From contig FPJT01000017.1 of NCBI GenBank assembly GCA_900119535.1, forward strand, positions 2,071-66,070: DNA of 64,000 nucleotides, read 5' to 3'. Below, in pieces: positions 9,538 through 17,654 of the stretch (position 1 is its first letter; every line of letters starts with the position of its first letter). The notes beneath the pieces are model-generated. The model ran no database searches. It was not told where the DNA came from and saw only the letters and a list, made by a program, of their open reading frames with translations. A program made the position numbers and the translations under genes. This stretch comes from Ruminococcus sp. XPD3002 (GTDB lineage Bacteria; Bacillota; Clostridia; Oscillospirales; Ruminococcaceae).

Positions 9538-9680
9538 GTCAACTAAATCTCGAATCTGATACTTGACAAAAATGGAATTTCTCTGCGTTGCAAAAGCTTG
9601 CAATACGACAGTATTCCTTCACTTTTGTGCCTTGATAAATTTCATTTTTGCCTTCGTCTGAACTTCAAGATTTATTTGCC
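9538..9680. repeat. Imperfect inverted repeat, MITE-like
   Basis: A 143-bp stretch whose ends pair over about 43 bases: the left arm runs from GTCAACTAAATCT to AATGGAATTT (9538-9580), and the right arm 9637-9680 is its approximate reverse complement (AAATTTCATTTTTG ... AAGATTTATTTGCC). I estimate about three quarters of arm positions match. There is no coding potential. It could be a small non-autonomous element or a long RNA hairpin upstream of gtrA. Confidence 0.45.
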
Positions 9681-9882
9681 ACATCAATATAATAACAATA
9701 TTCTGTGAATTTTTCAAGAGGTTTTGGAAAATTAAAAATGTGCAAATGTAACAAAATAAGGTAACTTAACGCAGTAAACAGAAAGTAGAAATATTATTAC
9801 AGCTGATACGCATAATATTTTATCGCTGCTTTCTCATTACTGCTTTACGATAGATGATAAAGGATTTCTGTATCCCTTTATC

Positions 9883-9911
9883 TTGCTATTTTCTTTTATC
9901 CGTGTTATAAT
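9883..9911 (+). promoter_or_regulatory. Promoter of polA-rimI-tsaD
   Basis: TTGCTA (9883-9888) and TATAAT (9906-9911) with a 17-base spacer. The transcript would carry a leader of about 130 bases that includes the repeat element described next. Confidence 0.6.
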
Positions 9912-9920
9912 AATTAATAT

Positions 9921-10028
9921 GTACTCAATAACTGCCTTTAGGAGGTTATTGCCCCGAACAATGTTCGGGTAGTGCAAATTCCTCATACAAGAGTGAATTT
10001 GCGCGTCGCATTTCTTTATGTACTCAAT
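9921..10028 (+). repeat. Interspersed repeat, copy A, in the polA leader
   Basis: The core at 9921-9969 begins GTACTCAATAAC and contains two hairpins: CAATAAC with GTTATTG, and CCCGAAC with GTTCGGG. A third hairpin follows (GCAAATTC with GAATTTGC), and the 11-base GTACTCAATAA occurs again at 10018-10028. A second copy of the core lies at 22893-22942 in inverse orientation. Between them 9490-9920 and 10029-10048 hold no gene that I can see. Confidence 0.6.
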
Positions 10029-10048
10029 AATCGTTTAAGGAGACGCCT

Positions 10049-12583
10049 ATGAAACTTCTTGCCATTGACGGAAACAGCATATTAAACCGTGCATTCTACG
10101 GCATACGCCTGCTTTCAAACAAAAAGGGCGTGTTCACAAATGCTGTCTTCGGATTCATGAATATATACCTTAAAAACGTCAGCGACGTACATCCCGATGC
10201 GGTAGCTGTCGCATTCGACCTGCGCTCACCTACATTCAGACATAAGGCAGCTGCTTACTACAAGGCTAACCGAAAGGGAATGCCCGAGGAGCTTGCACAG
10301 CAGCTTCCCATAGTCAAGGAGCTTCTCGGACTTATGGGAGTGAAGGTAGTTGAATGTGAAGGCTATGAAGCTGACGATGTCCTCGGTACACTATCGAAAC
10401 TCTGCTCGGATAACGGTGACAAGTGCTATGTCCTTACGGGAGACCGCGACAGCCTTCAGCTCATCGACGATAATGTTACCGTACTTCTTGCAACCAACAA
10501 GGAAACCATTCACTACACTCCCCAGAAATTTATGGAGGACTACGGATTCGAGCCCATAAAGCTCATCGACCTTAAAGCTCTTATGGGAGACAGCTCCGAT
10601 AATATCCCCGGTGTCGCAGGCATCGGTGAAAAGACTGCTTCTTCACTTATAAAGGAATACGGTACTATCGAGAAGCTGTATGAAGTATACGAAGACTCAT
10701 CCCTTACAAAAGGAGTAAAGGCAAAACTTGCCAACGGTATCGACTCGGCTAAGGAGAGCAAGTGGCTTGCAACCATCGTCCGTGATGCTCCCATTGATAA
10801 GGTGCTGAAGGACTATATCCCCTCGCCTGCCGACAATGCAGCGATAAGCAGTCTTCTGACAGAGCTTGAAATGTTCAAGCTGCTTGATAAGCTCGGCATA
10901 AGCGCTTCCGAGGCAGAAGCAGCAGTTCCCGTACAGACTGTAGAGCACACGCCCGTTGAAGTGGAGCTGAAGCCCCTTACAGCCGGGGACGTAAAGTCGT
11001 TCGATGAAGTTTCATATCTCTTTGACGGGACCGTATTGTCCGTCAGAAGCGGAGATACAGTCCTCTCTACTAAAGAGACGGATGAGATACTCGCTTTTCT
11101 CAGTTCTCCCTGTAAAAAAATTACTATCGACGCAAAACCCCATTACCGCTATGCTATGGCTAACGGCATTTCACTCTGCGGACTTTCCTGCGATGCTGCT
11201 CTCTGCGGTTATCTGCTCAACACCTCCGCTTCCGACTACACTATCGAAAAGCTCTGTGCAGAGTACGGAGTTCACTACTGCACGGAAAACGGTGAGTTTG
11301 CGGACCTTGTCTCACTTAAGGAACTGACGGAAAAGCTCCTTGCAGAAGTTGACAGGGAAGGCATGACGGACCTGCTCTATAATATAGAAATGCCCCTTAC
11401 CGAAGTTCTCGCCTCTATGGAGCATACAGGAATAAAGATAACCGAACAGGGCGTTAAGGAGTTCGGTACCTCGCTTTCCGAAATGATAGAAGAAACTCAG
11501 CAGATGATATACGATGATGCAGGTCACGAGTTCAATATCTCCTCACCCAAACAGCTCGGAGAAGTTCTTTTCGGTGAAATGGGACTTCCTGCAAAGAAAA
11601 AGACCAAAAGCGGCTACTCTACAAGTGCCGATGTACTTGAAGACCTCCGCTACGAATTCCCTATCGTGGACAACGTACTGAAATACCGTCAGTACACAAA
11701 GCTCAACTCCACCTACGTTGCGGGACTTCTCGACAAAATAGCTCCCGACGGACGCATCCACACATGCTTCCGCCAGACTGAAACAAGAACGGGACGTATC
11801 TCCTCTACCGAACCGAATATGCAGAACATCCCCGTCCGCACCGAACTTGGCTCGCAGATGAGAAAGTTCTTTACTGCCGAAGAAGGCAGAGTTCTCGTGG
11901 ACGCCGATTACAGTCAGATCGAACTGAGAGTTATGGCTCATCTCTGCGGCGATAAGAATATGATATCAGCATTCACCTCGGGCGAGGATATACACACATC
12001 TACTGCCGCACAGGTATTCGATGTACCGTCCATAATGGTTACTCCCGAAATGAGAAGCGCTGCCAAAGCGGTAAACTTCGGAATAATCTACGGTATCGGA
12101 GCATTCTCCCTTTCAAAGGACATCGGTACGAGCGTACAGCAGGCTAAGCGCTATATCGACGATTACCTTGCAAAATATCCAAAGGTACACGAGTTCATGG
12201 AGTCCACCGTGGACAATGCCATGAAAACAGGCGTAGTAACTACCATGTTCGGACGCAAAAGGCGCATTCCCGAGCTCGCCTCATCCAATAAGGTACTTCA
12301 GGCAGCAGGAAAGCGCATCGCTATGAATACTCCAGTACAGGGTTCGGCTGCGGACCTTATCAAGATAGCTATGATAAATGTATACCGCCGTCTGAAAGCG
12401 GAAAAACTCGATGCTGAACTGATATTACAGGTACACGATGAACTCATCATAGAATCCGATGTATCCTGCGCTGAAAAGTGCGCCGAGATACTTCAGGAGG
12501 AAATGCAGGGCGTTTACGATATGAAGGTACCTCTTGCCGTGGACGTTCATCAGGGACAGAGCTGGTACGATGCAAAGGGTTGA
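10049..12583 (+). CDS. polA: DNA polymerase I
   Basis: 844 residues: N-terminal 5'-3' exonuclease domain (DGNSILNRAFYG, EADDVLGT, GDSSDNIPGV), a central domain in the position of the 3'-5' exonuclease, and a C-terminal family A polymerase with motif A DYSQIELR, O-helix KAVNFGIIYG and motif C QVHDELIIE. The central domain lacks the DxE and other DEDD acidic residues of a proofreading exonuclease, so proofreading is probably lost, as in many Firmicutes PolA. It acts in gap filling and repair. AAGGAG lies 10-11 bases before the ATG. First gene of a tight unit with rimI and tsaD. Confidence 0.97.
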   Translation: MKLLAIDGNSILNRAFYGIRLLSNKKGVFTNAVFGFMNIYLKNVSDVHPDAVAVAFDLRSPTFRHKAAAYYKANRKGMPEELAQQLPIVKELLGLMGVKVVECEGYEADDVLGTLSKLCSDNGDKCYVLTGDRDSLQLIDDNVTVLLATNKETIHYTPQKFMEDYGFEPIKLIDLKALMGDSSDNIPGVAGIGEKTASSLIKEYGTIEKLYEVYEDSSLTKGVKAKLANGIDSAKESKWLATIVRDAPIDKVLKDYIPSPADNAAISSLLTELEMFKLLDKLGISASEAEAAVPVQTVEHTPVEVELKPLTAGDVKSFDEVSYLFDGTVLSVRSGDTVLSTKETDEILAFLSSPCKKITIDAKPHYRYAMANGISLCGLSCDAALCGYLLNTSASDYTIEKLCAEYGVHYCTENGEFADLVSLKELTEKLLAEVDREGMTDLLYNIEMPLTEVLASMEHTGIKITEQGVKEFGTSLSEMIEETQQMIYDDAGHEFNISSPKQLGEVLFGEMGLPAKKKTKSGYSTSADVLEDLRYEFPIVDNVLKYRQYTKLNSTYVAGLLDKIAPDGRIHTCFRQTETRTGRISSTEPNMQNIPVRTELGSQMRKFFTAEEGRVLVDADYSQIELRVMAHLCGDKNMISAFTSGEDIHTSTAAQVFDVPSIMVTPEMRSAAKAVNFGIIYGIGAFSLSKDIGTSVQQAKRYIDDYLAKYPKVHEFMESTVDNAMKTGVVTTMFGRKRRIPELASSNKVLQAAGKRIAMNTPVQGSAADLIKIAMINVYRRLKAEKLDAELILQVHDELIIESDVSCAEKCAEILQEEMQGVYDMKVPLAVDVHQGQSWYDAKG

Positions 12584-12587
12584 TACT

Positions 12588-13046
12588 ATGGGAGAGATAA
12601 CAATACAGAAGGTAACTCCCGATGCTCCCGAGGAACTCTTTGCAGCTATGTCACAGCTTGATATGCTCTGCTTCTCGGATGCAGGCTGGTCCCCGCAGGA
12701 CTTCATGGATGAAGCCGCAATGGAATCGGGTATAGTCCTTGCAGCGTACTGCGGAAAGGAGCTTGCAGGTCTGCTTGCAGGCTTCACGGCTTCAGATACG
12801 GGAGAGATACTTACAGTTGCAACTACACCAAAATACCGCAGAAAGGGCATAGCAAGAAAGCTTATGGAAGTTTTCTTTTCCTATGTGCCCGAGGAAACGG
12901 AGAGCATCGCCTTAGAGGTAAGGCAGTCCAACACTGCCGCTGCAGCACTGTATGGGAGCTTCGGCTTTGAAAAAGTCGGCGTAAGACGGAGATTCTACCG
13001 TGAACCTGTTGAAGATGCCGATATCATGGTAAAAAGATTAGTATAA
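12588..13046 (+). CDS. rimI: Ribosomal protein S18 alanine N-acetyltransferase
   Basis: 152 residues, GNAT fold. The acetyl-CoA loop KYRRKGIARKLM and the C-terminal ALYGSFGFEKVGVRRRFY are typical of RimI, which acetylates the N-terminal Ala of S18 and sits beside tsaD in many genomes. I chose the ATG at 12588 because AAAGGG lies a suitable distance upstream and it follows the polA stop by four bases. An in-frame ATG at 12570 and others inside polA have poorer sites. Confidence 0.88.
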   Translation: MGEITIQKVTPDAPEELFAAMSQLDMLCFSDAGWSPQDFMDEAAMESGIVLAAYCGKELAGLLAGFTASDTGEILTVATTPKYRRKGIARKLMEVFFSYVPEETESIALEVRQSNTAAAALYGSFGFEKVGVRRRFYREPVEDADIMVKRLV

Positions 13047-13059
13047 AGAAGGTCATATA

Positions 13060-14070
13060 ATGCTTATACTCGGAATAGAAAGCTCTTGCGACGAGACTGC
13101 CGCAAGCATCGTCGGGGACTGCCGAACAATAAAGTCCTCGGTCATATCCACACAGATAGAAGAACATAAAAAGTACGGCGGAGTAGTACCTGAGATAGCT
13201 TCACGCCGACACTGCGAGAATATACTCGGAGTTACAAGAAAGGCTCTGGACGACGCAGGTGTTACACTTGCTGATATAGATGCTGTTGCAGTTACCTACG
13301 CTCCGGGACTTATAGGCGCCCTCCTTGTGGGAGTCAGCTTCGCAAAATCGCTTGCAATGTCCGCAGGGAAACCGCTGGTACCCGTCCACCACATCGCAGG
13401 TCATATAGCTACCAACTACCTCACCCATCCACAGCTTGAACCGCCTTACCTCTGCCTTGTAGCAAGCGGCGGCCACAGTCATATCATCGAGGTCCTGAGC
13501 TATACCAGGTTCCGCGTTGTGGGAAGAACAAGGGACGATGCCGCAGGTGAATGCTTCGATAAGTGTGCAAGGGCTATGGGATTCCCATACCCGGGAGGAG
13601 TTCACGTAGATCAGGCAGCACAGACAGGCGATCCGACTGCATTCCGTCTGCCGAAGCCGACTGTTGCAGGCAACGAATTCGACCTCAGCTTCTCGGGACT
13701 TAAAACATCTGTCATCAACCTTATACATAACTCACAGCAGAAGGGCATCAAACTGAATTACAATGACCTTTCAGCAAGTATACAGTCCACTATTTCCGAA
13801 GTTCTTACGGACAGGACTATCCGTGCAGCAGAAGCGCTGGGTTACAGGAAAGTAGCACTTGCAGGAGGAGTTTCAGCAAATTCGGGAGTACGTGCAGCTC
13901 TGTCGGCAGCCTGTGCAGACAAGGGATTCGAGTTCTACATGCCTGAGAAGAGTCTCTGCGGAGACAACGGCGCAATGATAGCGTGTCAGGGAAGCTACAA
14001 CTTCCTTGCAGGCATAACAGCGGACGAAAGTCTCAACGCCATTGCAACACTTTCAATGGACGAGATATAG
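13060..14070 (+). CDS. tsaD: tRNA N6-threonylcarbamoyladenosine transferase TsaD
   Basis: 336 residues, ASKHA fold. It transfers threonylcarbamoyl to A37 of ANN-decoding tRNAs, with TsaB and TsaE. Signatures are the N-terminal GIESSCDETAAS, the metal-binding HHIAGHI, ASGGHS, DDAAGECFDK and the C-terminal LAGGVSANSG and GDNGAMIA. It follows rimI by 13 bases. No tsaB or tsaE is in the window. Strong terminators follow. Confidence 0.96.
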   Translation: MLILGIESSCDETAASIVGDCRTIKSSVISTQIEEHKKYGGVVPEIASRRHCENILGVTRKALDDAGVTLADIDAVAVTYAPGLIGALLVGVSFAKSLAMSAGKPLVPVHHIAGHIATNYLTHPQLEPPYLCLVASGGHSHIIEVLSYTRFRVVGRTRDDAAGECFDKCARAMGFPYPGGVHVDQAAQTGDPTAFRLPKPTVAGNEFDLSFSGLKTSVINLIHNSQQKGIKLNYNDLSASIQSTISEVLTDRTIRAAEALGYRKVALAGGVSANSGVRAALSAACADKGFEFYMPEKSLCGDNGAMIACQGSYNFLAGITADESLNAIATLSMDEI

Positions 14071-14092
14071 GACTCAAATATACATTAATATA

Positions 14093-14115
14093 AGGGAAGA
14101 AATCGTTTCTTCCCT
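14093..14115 (+). terminator. Terminator after tsaD
   Basis: Perfect 10-bp stem AGGGAAGAAA / TTTCTTCCCT with a 3-base loop, 23 bases after the stop. The T-run is short, so part of the termination may come from the hairpin array that follows. Confidence 0.55.
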
Positions 14116-14144
14116 CAGTTTGTCAAAAAAAGTATGAATTCATC

Positions 14145-14311
14145 AGGGAACGCCCTCTCTTGCAGGGCGTTCCCTCTTTCAAAACAGTCCACCGGACTGT
14201 TTTGAAATTCACCCTTTGCTGAGCGCTTATAAGGCTATATGTGGGGCTTTGCCCCACACCCCACCAAAGGCTCTGCCTTTGGAATCCGCTAAAGGGATAG
14301 TATCCCTTTAG
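14145..14311. repeat. Array of five consecutive perfect hairpins
   Basis: Five perfect inverted repeats in 167 bases: AGGGAACGCCCT arms (14145-14175), TTTCAAAACAGTCC arms (14177-14207), TGTGGGGC arms (14240-14258), CCAAAGGC arms (14264-14282) and CTAAAGGGATA arms (14289-14311), with loops of 7, 3, 3, 3 and 1 bases. Such hairpin strings are a recognised kind of dispersed intergenic repeat in gut Firmicutes. It lies between two convergent genes. Confidence 0.8.
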
Positions 14312-14330
14312 AATCCCCAAATTAATGTTT

Positions 14331-15422
14331 TCATTTTACCGTTTTTTCATTTCTTGCAATGAGAATTACGGTCATTATTATAAGCAGAACGGAAGGTACG
14401 GGCGACTGCGCTTTATGTACTGATGCTGATACAGATGCAGCCTCAACGACCTTTCCCGTTATCAGCAGCGGAGTTATAATCCTGCACACTATGTAACTGA
14501 GAAAAGCGGCAGCTATACGAAGTCCGACTATGCGTCCCATTGAAAACCGTCCACGGATAATTGTCCGAAGCTGGAAGAATACGCACACTCCGCCGAACGA
14601 GACAAGTGCCGAGATAACAGGCAGCAGCGAGTAATCTTTGCTTGGAAGCTCCGAAACTGCGGTAACATCCAGAATCGCTCCGAGTATCGCAGATACGCAA
14701 TACTCCGAACGTCCGCTTATGTCGGACAAAATGCCGCATAATGCCTGTACTGCTCCGCAGCTTCTTATCATTTCCGCAATGACCGCAAAAATCACGACCG
14801 CAAAACATATCTCCAGAACAGAACGTCCGCTTTCCGAAACGCACTCTGTAAACATCTCAGCCGAACTGTCAGCTTTACTCCTGTATTTGCTGTCCGTCCT
14901 GTCTTTACGAAGCATTGGCGAGAAGACAAGTCCCAGAATAATATTTGCCGCCGCACACGAAAGCATGACTGCTCTTCCCGTCCACGTACTTCCGTAAAGC
15001 TGTGCGGCGATACACCCGTGTATGAAAGAGGGACCTGCTCCGAAACAAAGACCGCAAAGTAAACTTCCCCGTTCACTGTTTATCCTTCTCTGCTCTGCCC
15101 TGCCGCAGAGCATTTTTGCTCCCACGGGATAGCCTGCAAGCGAACTGAAAACAAATACAGCGAACTCATCTCCGTTCATACCGAAAAGCCTTCCTGCCAG
15201 CGAAAAAAACGGTGCGGTTCTGTCCGCAGCTCCGCTTCTGATAAAAAGCTGTGACATGACCATTACCGCATAAAGGGAGGGTATTATAACTCCAAGACAT
15301 CTTCCTATCCCCTCGGCAGCTGCCTTGCCTGTTTCCTGCGGACGGATAAGGCAAAGAAAAAATCCTGCTGCCGATAGAGCTATCATTAAATATGTCCCTG
15401 TTTTTTCCTTGTCAGCTTTCAT
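14331..15422 (-). CDS. YlbJ-like sporulation integral membrane protein
   Basis: About 363 residues with eight or more hydrophobic helices and a nucleoside-recognition (gate) type fold. The segments IIPSLYAVMVMSQLFIRSG and LAGYPVGAKMLCGR match the YlbJ/SpoVV family, sporulation membrane proteins implicated in small-molecule (dipicolinate) transport. The ATG at 15422 is chosen because GAGGTG lies six bases upstream; ATGs at 15428 and 15443 are alternatives. It diverges from yqfC-yqfD, also sporulation-family genes. Whether it works in sporulation is unknown because ruminococci of this kind are described as non-sporing. Confidence 0.75.
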   Translation of the reverse strand: MKADKEKTGTYLMIALSAAGFFLCLIRPQETGKAAAEGIGRCLGVIIPSLYAVMVMSQLFIRSGAADRTAPFFSLAGRLFGMNGDEFAVFVFSSLAGYPVGAKMLCGRAEQRRINSERGSLLCGLCFGAGPSFIHGCIAAQLYGSTWTGRAVMLSCAAANIILGLVFSPMLRKDRTDSKYRSKADSSAEMFTECVSESGRSVLEICFAVVIFAVIAEMIRSCGAVQALCGILSDISGRSEYCVSAILGAILDVTAVSELPSKDYSLLPVISALVSFGGVCVFFQLRTIIRGRFSMGRIVGLRIAAAFLSYIVCRIITPLLITGKVVEAASVSASVHKAQSPVPSVLLIIMTVILIARNEKTVK

Positions 15423-15482
15423 ATTCATCACCTCTGCTATCATATTATTGAAAAAGGCAAAATATGATAGGAGGAATACAGC

Positions 15483-15767
15483 ATGTTTGATAAGCTCACA
15501 CGGGAAATGCGTGATACCCTCTACCTTAATTCAGACATGTTCCTTAGCAGCAACAGGGAACTGGTCATCGAGAACTGTCAGCGCATAGAGGAATACAACG
15601 ATGTATACATACGGATAGCATCAGGCGGACTCTTTATACATATATGGGGAAACTCTCTCCGTGCGGACGGTTTCAGGTCGGGCGGTCTAAGAGTACACGG
15701 CAGAATAAGCAGACTTGAATTGACCGAGAGGAGCAGAAGATCAGTTGAAGATAATAAGCAGGGTTAA
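15483..15767 (+). CDS. yqfC: YqfC-family (YabP/YqfC) sporulation protein
   Basis: 94 residues, a small YabP/YqfC-type protein; the segment ELVIENCQRIEEYNDVYIRI and the following IHIWGNSLRADGF are typical. In spore formers yqfC and yqfD form a sigma-E-dependent pair needed for engulfment-stage development. GGAGG lies 8-9 bases before the ATG. It overlaps yqfD by 23 bases. Confidence 0.8.
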   Translation: MFDKLTREMRDTLYLNSDMFLSSNRELVIENCQRIEEYNDVYIRIASGGLFIHIWGNSLRADGFRSGGLRVHGRISRLELTERSRRSVEDNKQG

Positions 15768-16902
15768 GATATACGTTTACGGCAGGGAGCTTTACCGATT
15801 CATAAACCGTATCCACGAAGAAAAAATATACTGCACAGATCAGTTCTGCCGCAAGGACGTTTTCTGCGGATCGATATTCAAGCGTGATCTTCATAGGGTA
15901 AAGGAGCTGAGTTCGGAGCTTGGATTAAGACTGAGATACACAGAGCCTGAAAGTCTTTTTTCGATCCTGCGGAGGTACCGTCTGCGCATCGGAGCTTTTA
16001 CGGGTACAGCCGTGATACTGCTGTTTGCGGCATATTTTTCGGGTACGGTCGTTTCTATCGATATACAGGGAAATGAGCGCATAAGCGATCAGGTCATACT
16101 CTCGGCTCTTGAAGAACTTGATATAACCTGCGGTACACCAATGCGTGATATTGATTTTGAACTTACGGAGAATCGTCTCCGCCTTATGGTGGACGGTTTA
16201 TCATGGGCAGGACTTCACCGCTCGGGAAGCCGCCTTGTAGTAAAAGTAACGGAAGTACGTCCCAGACCTGATATGATACCTTACCGCACTCCCTGCAATG
16301 TTGTGGCTTCCGAAACTGCACGGATAGTAAGCACCGTTGTCCGTGACGGCAGACTCATGCACGTCAGCGGAGAAACTGTACCCAAAGGTACTCTCCTCAT
16401 AAGCGGAGTAACTACGGATGAACTGGGACACACTCTGCTTCACCACGCAATGGGAGATATAACTGGGATTTACAAGCGTCAGATAAGCTTCTCAGCACCT
16501 TATGAACAGACTGTCCGCAAGTCCTCGGGACGCACTAAAAATGTCCGCCGACTTAAAATATTCGGAGCTGAAATCCCACTTTTTTCGGGGAACTGTCACT
16601 TTGCTGACAGCGAAGTAAATACCTCTGAACGCAGCCTTTTGCTGTTCGGGAAAAAGCTCCCGCTAAGTGTCATAAACCACAGATACACCGAACTCGTTAC
16701 CGTTGATGCAGTTCTGTCCGAGGAGGAGCTTGAAGCCGAGCTTATTGGTAAAGTCTATCTTTACGAGAAGAATTTCCTCAGCGATAAAGAGATACTCGAA
16801 CGCAATATATCTTACTCTTCAACAGAAGAAGCCATGACCGTAACTGCCGATTACAGACTTAAGGGGGATATCTGCGAAACCCGTGAGCTGTTCGTTAAAT
16901 AG
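15745..16902 (+). CDS. yqfD: Sporulation protein YqfD
   Basis: 385 residues with a TTG start at 15745; the upstream GAGGAG is inside yqfC. One membrane helix (about residues 88-105, GAFTGTAVILLFAAYFSG) is followed by a predicted extracytoplasmic domain with VVSIDIQGNERIS, similar to POTRA/FtsQ-like regions, and the SGETVPKGTLLISG segment found in YqfD. The overlap with yqfC indicates coupled translation. The downstream phoH-ybeY genes usual for this locus in Clostridia are absent here. Confidence 0.85.
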   Translation: MKIISRVKIYVYGRELYRFINRIHEEKIYCTDQFCRKDVFCGSIFKRDLHRVKELSSELGLRLRYTEPESLFSILRRYRLRIGAFTGTAVILLFAAYFSGTVVSIDIQGNERISDQVILSALEELDITCGTPMRDIDFELTENRLRLMVDGLSWAGLHRSGSRLVVKVTEVRPRPDMIPYRTPCNVVASETARIVSTVVRDGRLMHVSGETVPKGTLLISGVTTDELGHTLLHHAMGDITGIYKRQISFSAPYEQTVRKSSGRTKNVRRLKIFGAEIPLFSGNCHFADSEVNTSERSLLLFGKKLPLSVINHRYTELVTVDAVLSEEELEAELIGKVYLYEKNFLSDKEILERNISYSSTEEAMTVTADYRLKGDICETRELFVK

Positions 16903-16948
16903 CTCACGAGTTGACTTTTCACCGCCGAAATGATAAAATAATAACAGT

Positions 16949-16994
16949 GCCGCACACCGCCGTATGGCAGCCTTTGTGCGGCTTTATTTTTTTT
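16949..16994 (+). terminator. Terminator after yqfD
   Basis: GCCGCACA (16949-16956) pairs with TGTGCGGC (16975-16982), followed by a T-rich run to 16994. Confidence 0.75.
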
Positions 16995-17031
16995 GATGAC
17001 AGACACCCGAAAAAATTTTTTTGAAAAATCC

Positions 17032-17062
17032 TAAGACTTTCATGAAAACACATCGTCTAATA
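17032..17062 (+). promoter_or_regulatory. Candidate ECF-type autoregulated promoter
   Basis: CGTCTAATA (17054-17062) is a typical ECF -10 element. A TAAGACTTT stretch (17032-17040) lies at a fitting distance for the -35. This matches the usual arrangement in which an ECF factor transcribes its own operon. The -35 assignment is tentative. Confidence 0.45.
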
Positions 17063-17099
17063 TAGTGAAAGGCAAATCTTTCCGGAAAGGAGCCGATCA

Positions 17100-17654
17100 A
17101 TGGATAATGGTTCCCGTAGCTACGACCGTTACCTTAATGGAGATGATTCTGCTCTGTCTGAAATAGTTCACGAATATAAAGACGGACTAACGCTCTATCT
17201 TAATACCTTCACAAATAATCTTTATGACGCAGAAGAAATAATGGAAGAAACGTTCTATAAGCTCGCATATAAAAAGCCGAAATTTAAAGGAAAAAGCTCT
17301 TTCAGAACATGGCTTTACAGTATAGGACGTAACCTCGCCATAGATTATCTGCGGAAACGCTCACGTCATTCCGCAGAATCGCTCGAAGATCACTACGATC
17401 TTAAAGGAAATGAAGATATCGAGTTGAATTATATAAAGGAAGAGCAGAAGAAAATGATCCATAAAGCAATACATGATCTCAGATCCGAATACCGTCAGGT
17501 AATATGCCTTATATATCTTGAGGGATTTGATACCTCCGAGACGGCAAGGATCATGCACAAAACAAACCGACAGATAACCAACCTTCTTTATCAGGCAAAA
17601 AAAGTCCTGAAAAAAGAACTTGAAAAAGGGGGTGTATCTTATGAGGGATTATGA
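17100..17654 (+). CDS. ECF-type RNA polymerase sigma factor
   Basis: 184 residues. Region 2 (about 1-85) includes LYDAEEIMEETFYKLAYKKPKFKGKSS and FRTWLYSIGRNLAIDYLRKR, the classic 2.4 end. Region 4 (about 120-175) has the YRQVICLIYLEGFDTSETARI helix-turn-helix. There is no region 3, so it is an ECF factor. A strong site, GGAAAGGAG, precedes the ATG. The stop overlaps the start of the following membrane/dockerin protein by 14 bases, the usual placement for an anti-sigma partner. Confidence 0.92.
   Translation: MDNGSRSYDRYLNGDDSALSEIVHEYKDGLTLYLNTFTNNLYDAEEIMEETFYKLAYKKPKFKGKSSFRTWLYSIGRNLAIDYLRKRSRHSAESLEDHYDLKGNEDIELNYIKEEQKKMIHKAIHDLRSEYRQVICLIYLEGFDTSETARIMHKTNRQITNLLYQAKKVLKKELEKGGVSYEGL

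Noticed and set aside
14123..14320. 65-codon minus-strand frame over the hairpin array
   Set aside because: It is made entirely of the repeat DNA, has no ribosome site and reads through five palindromes.
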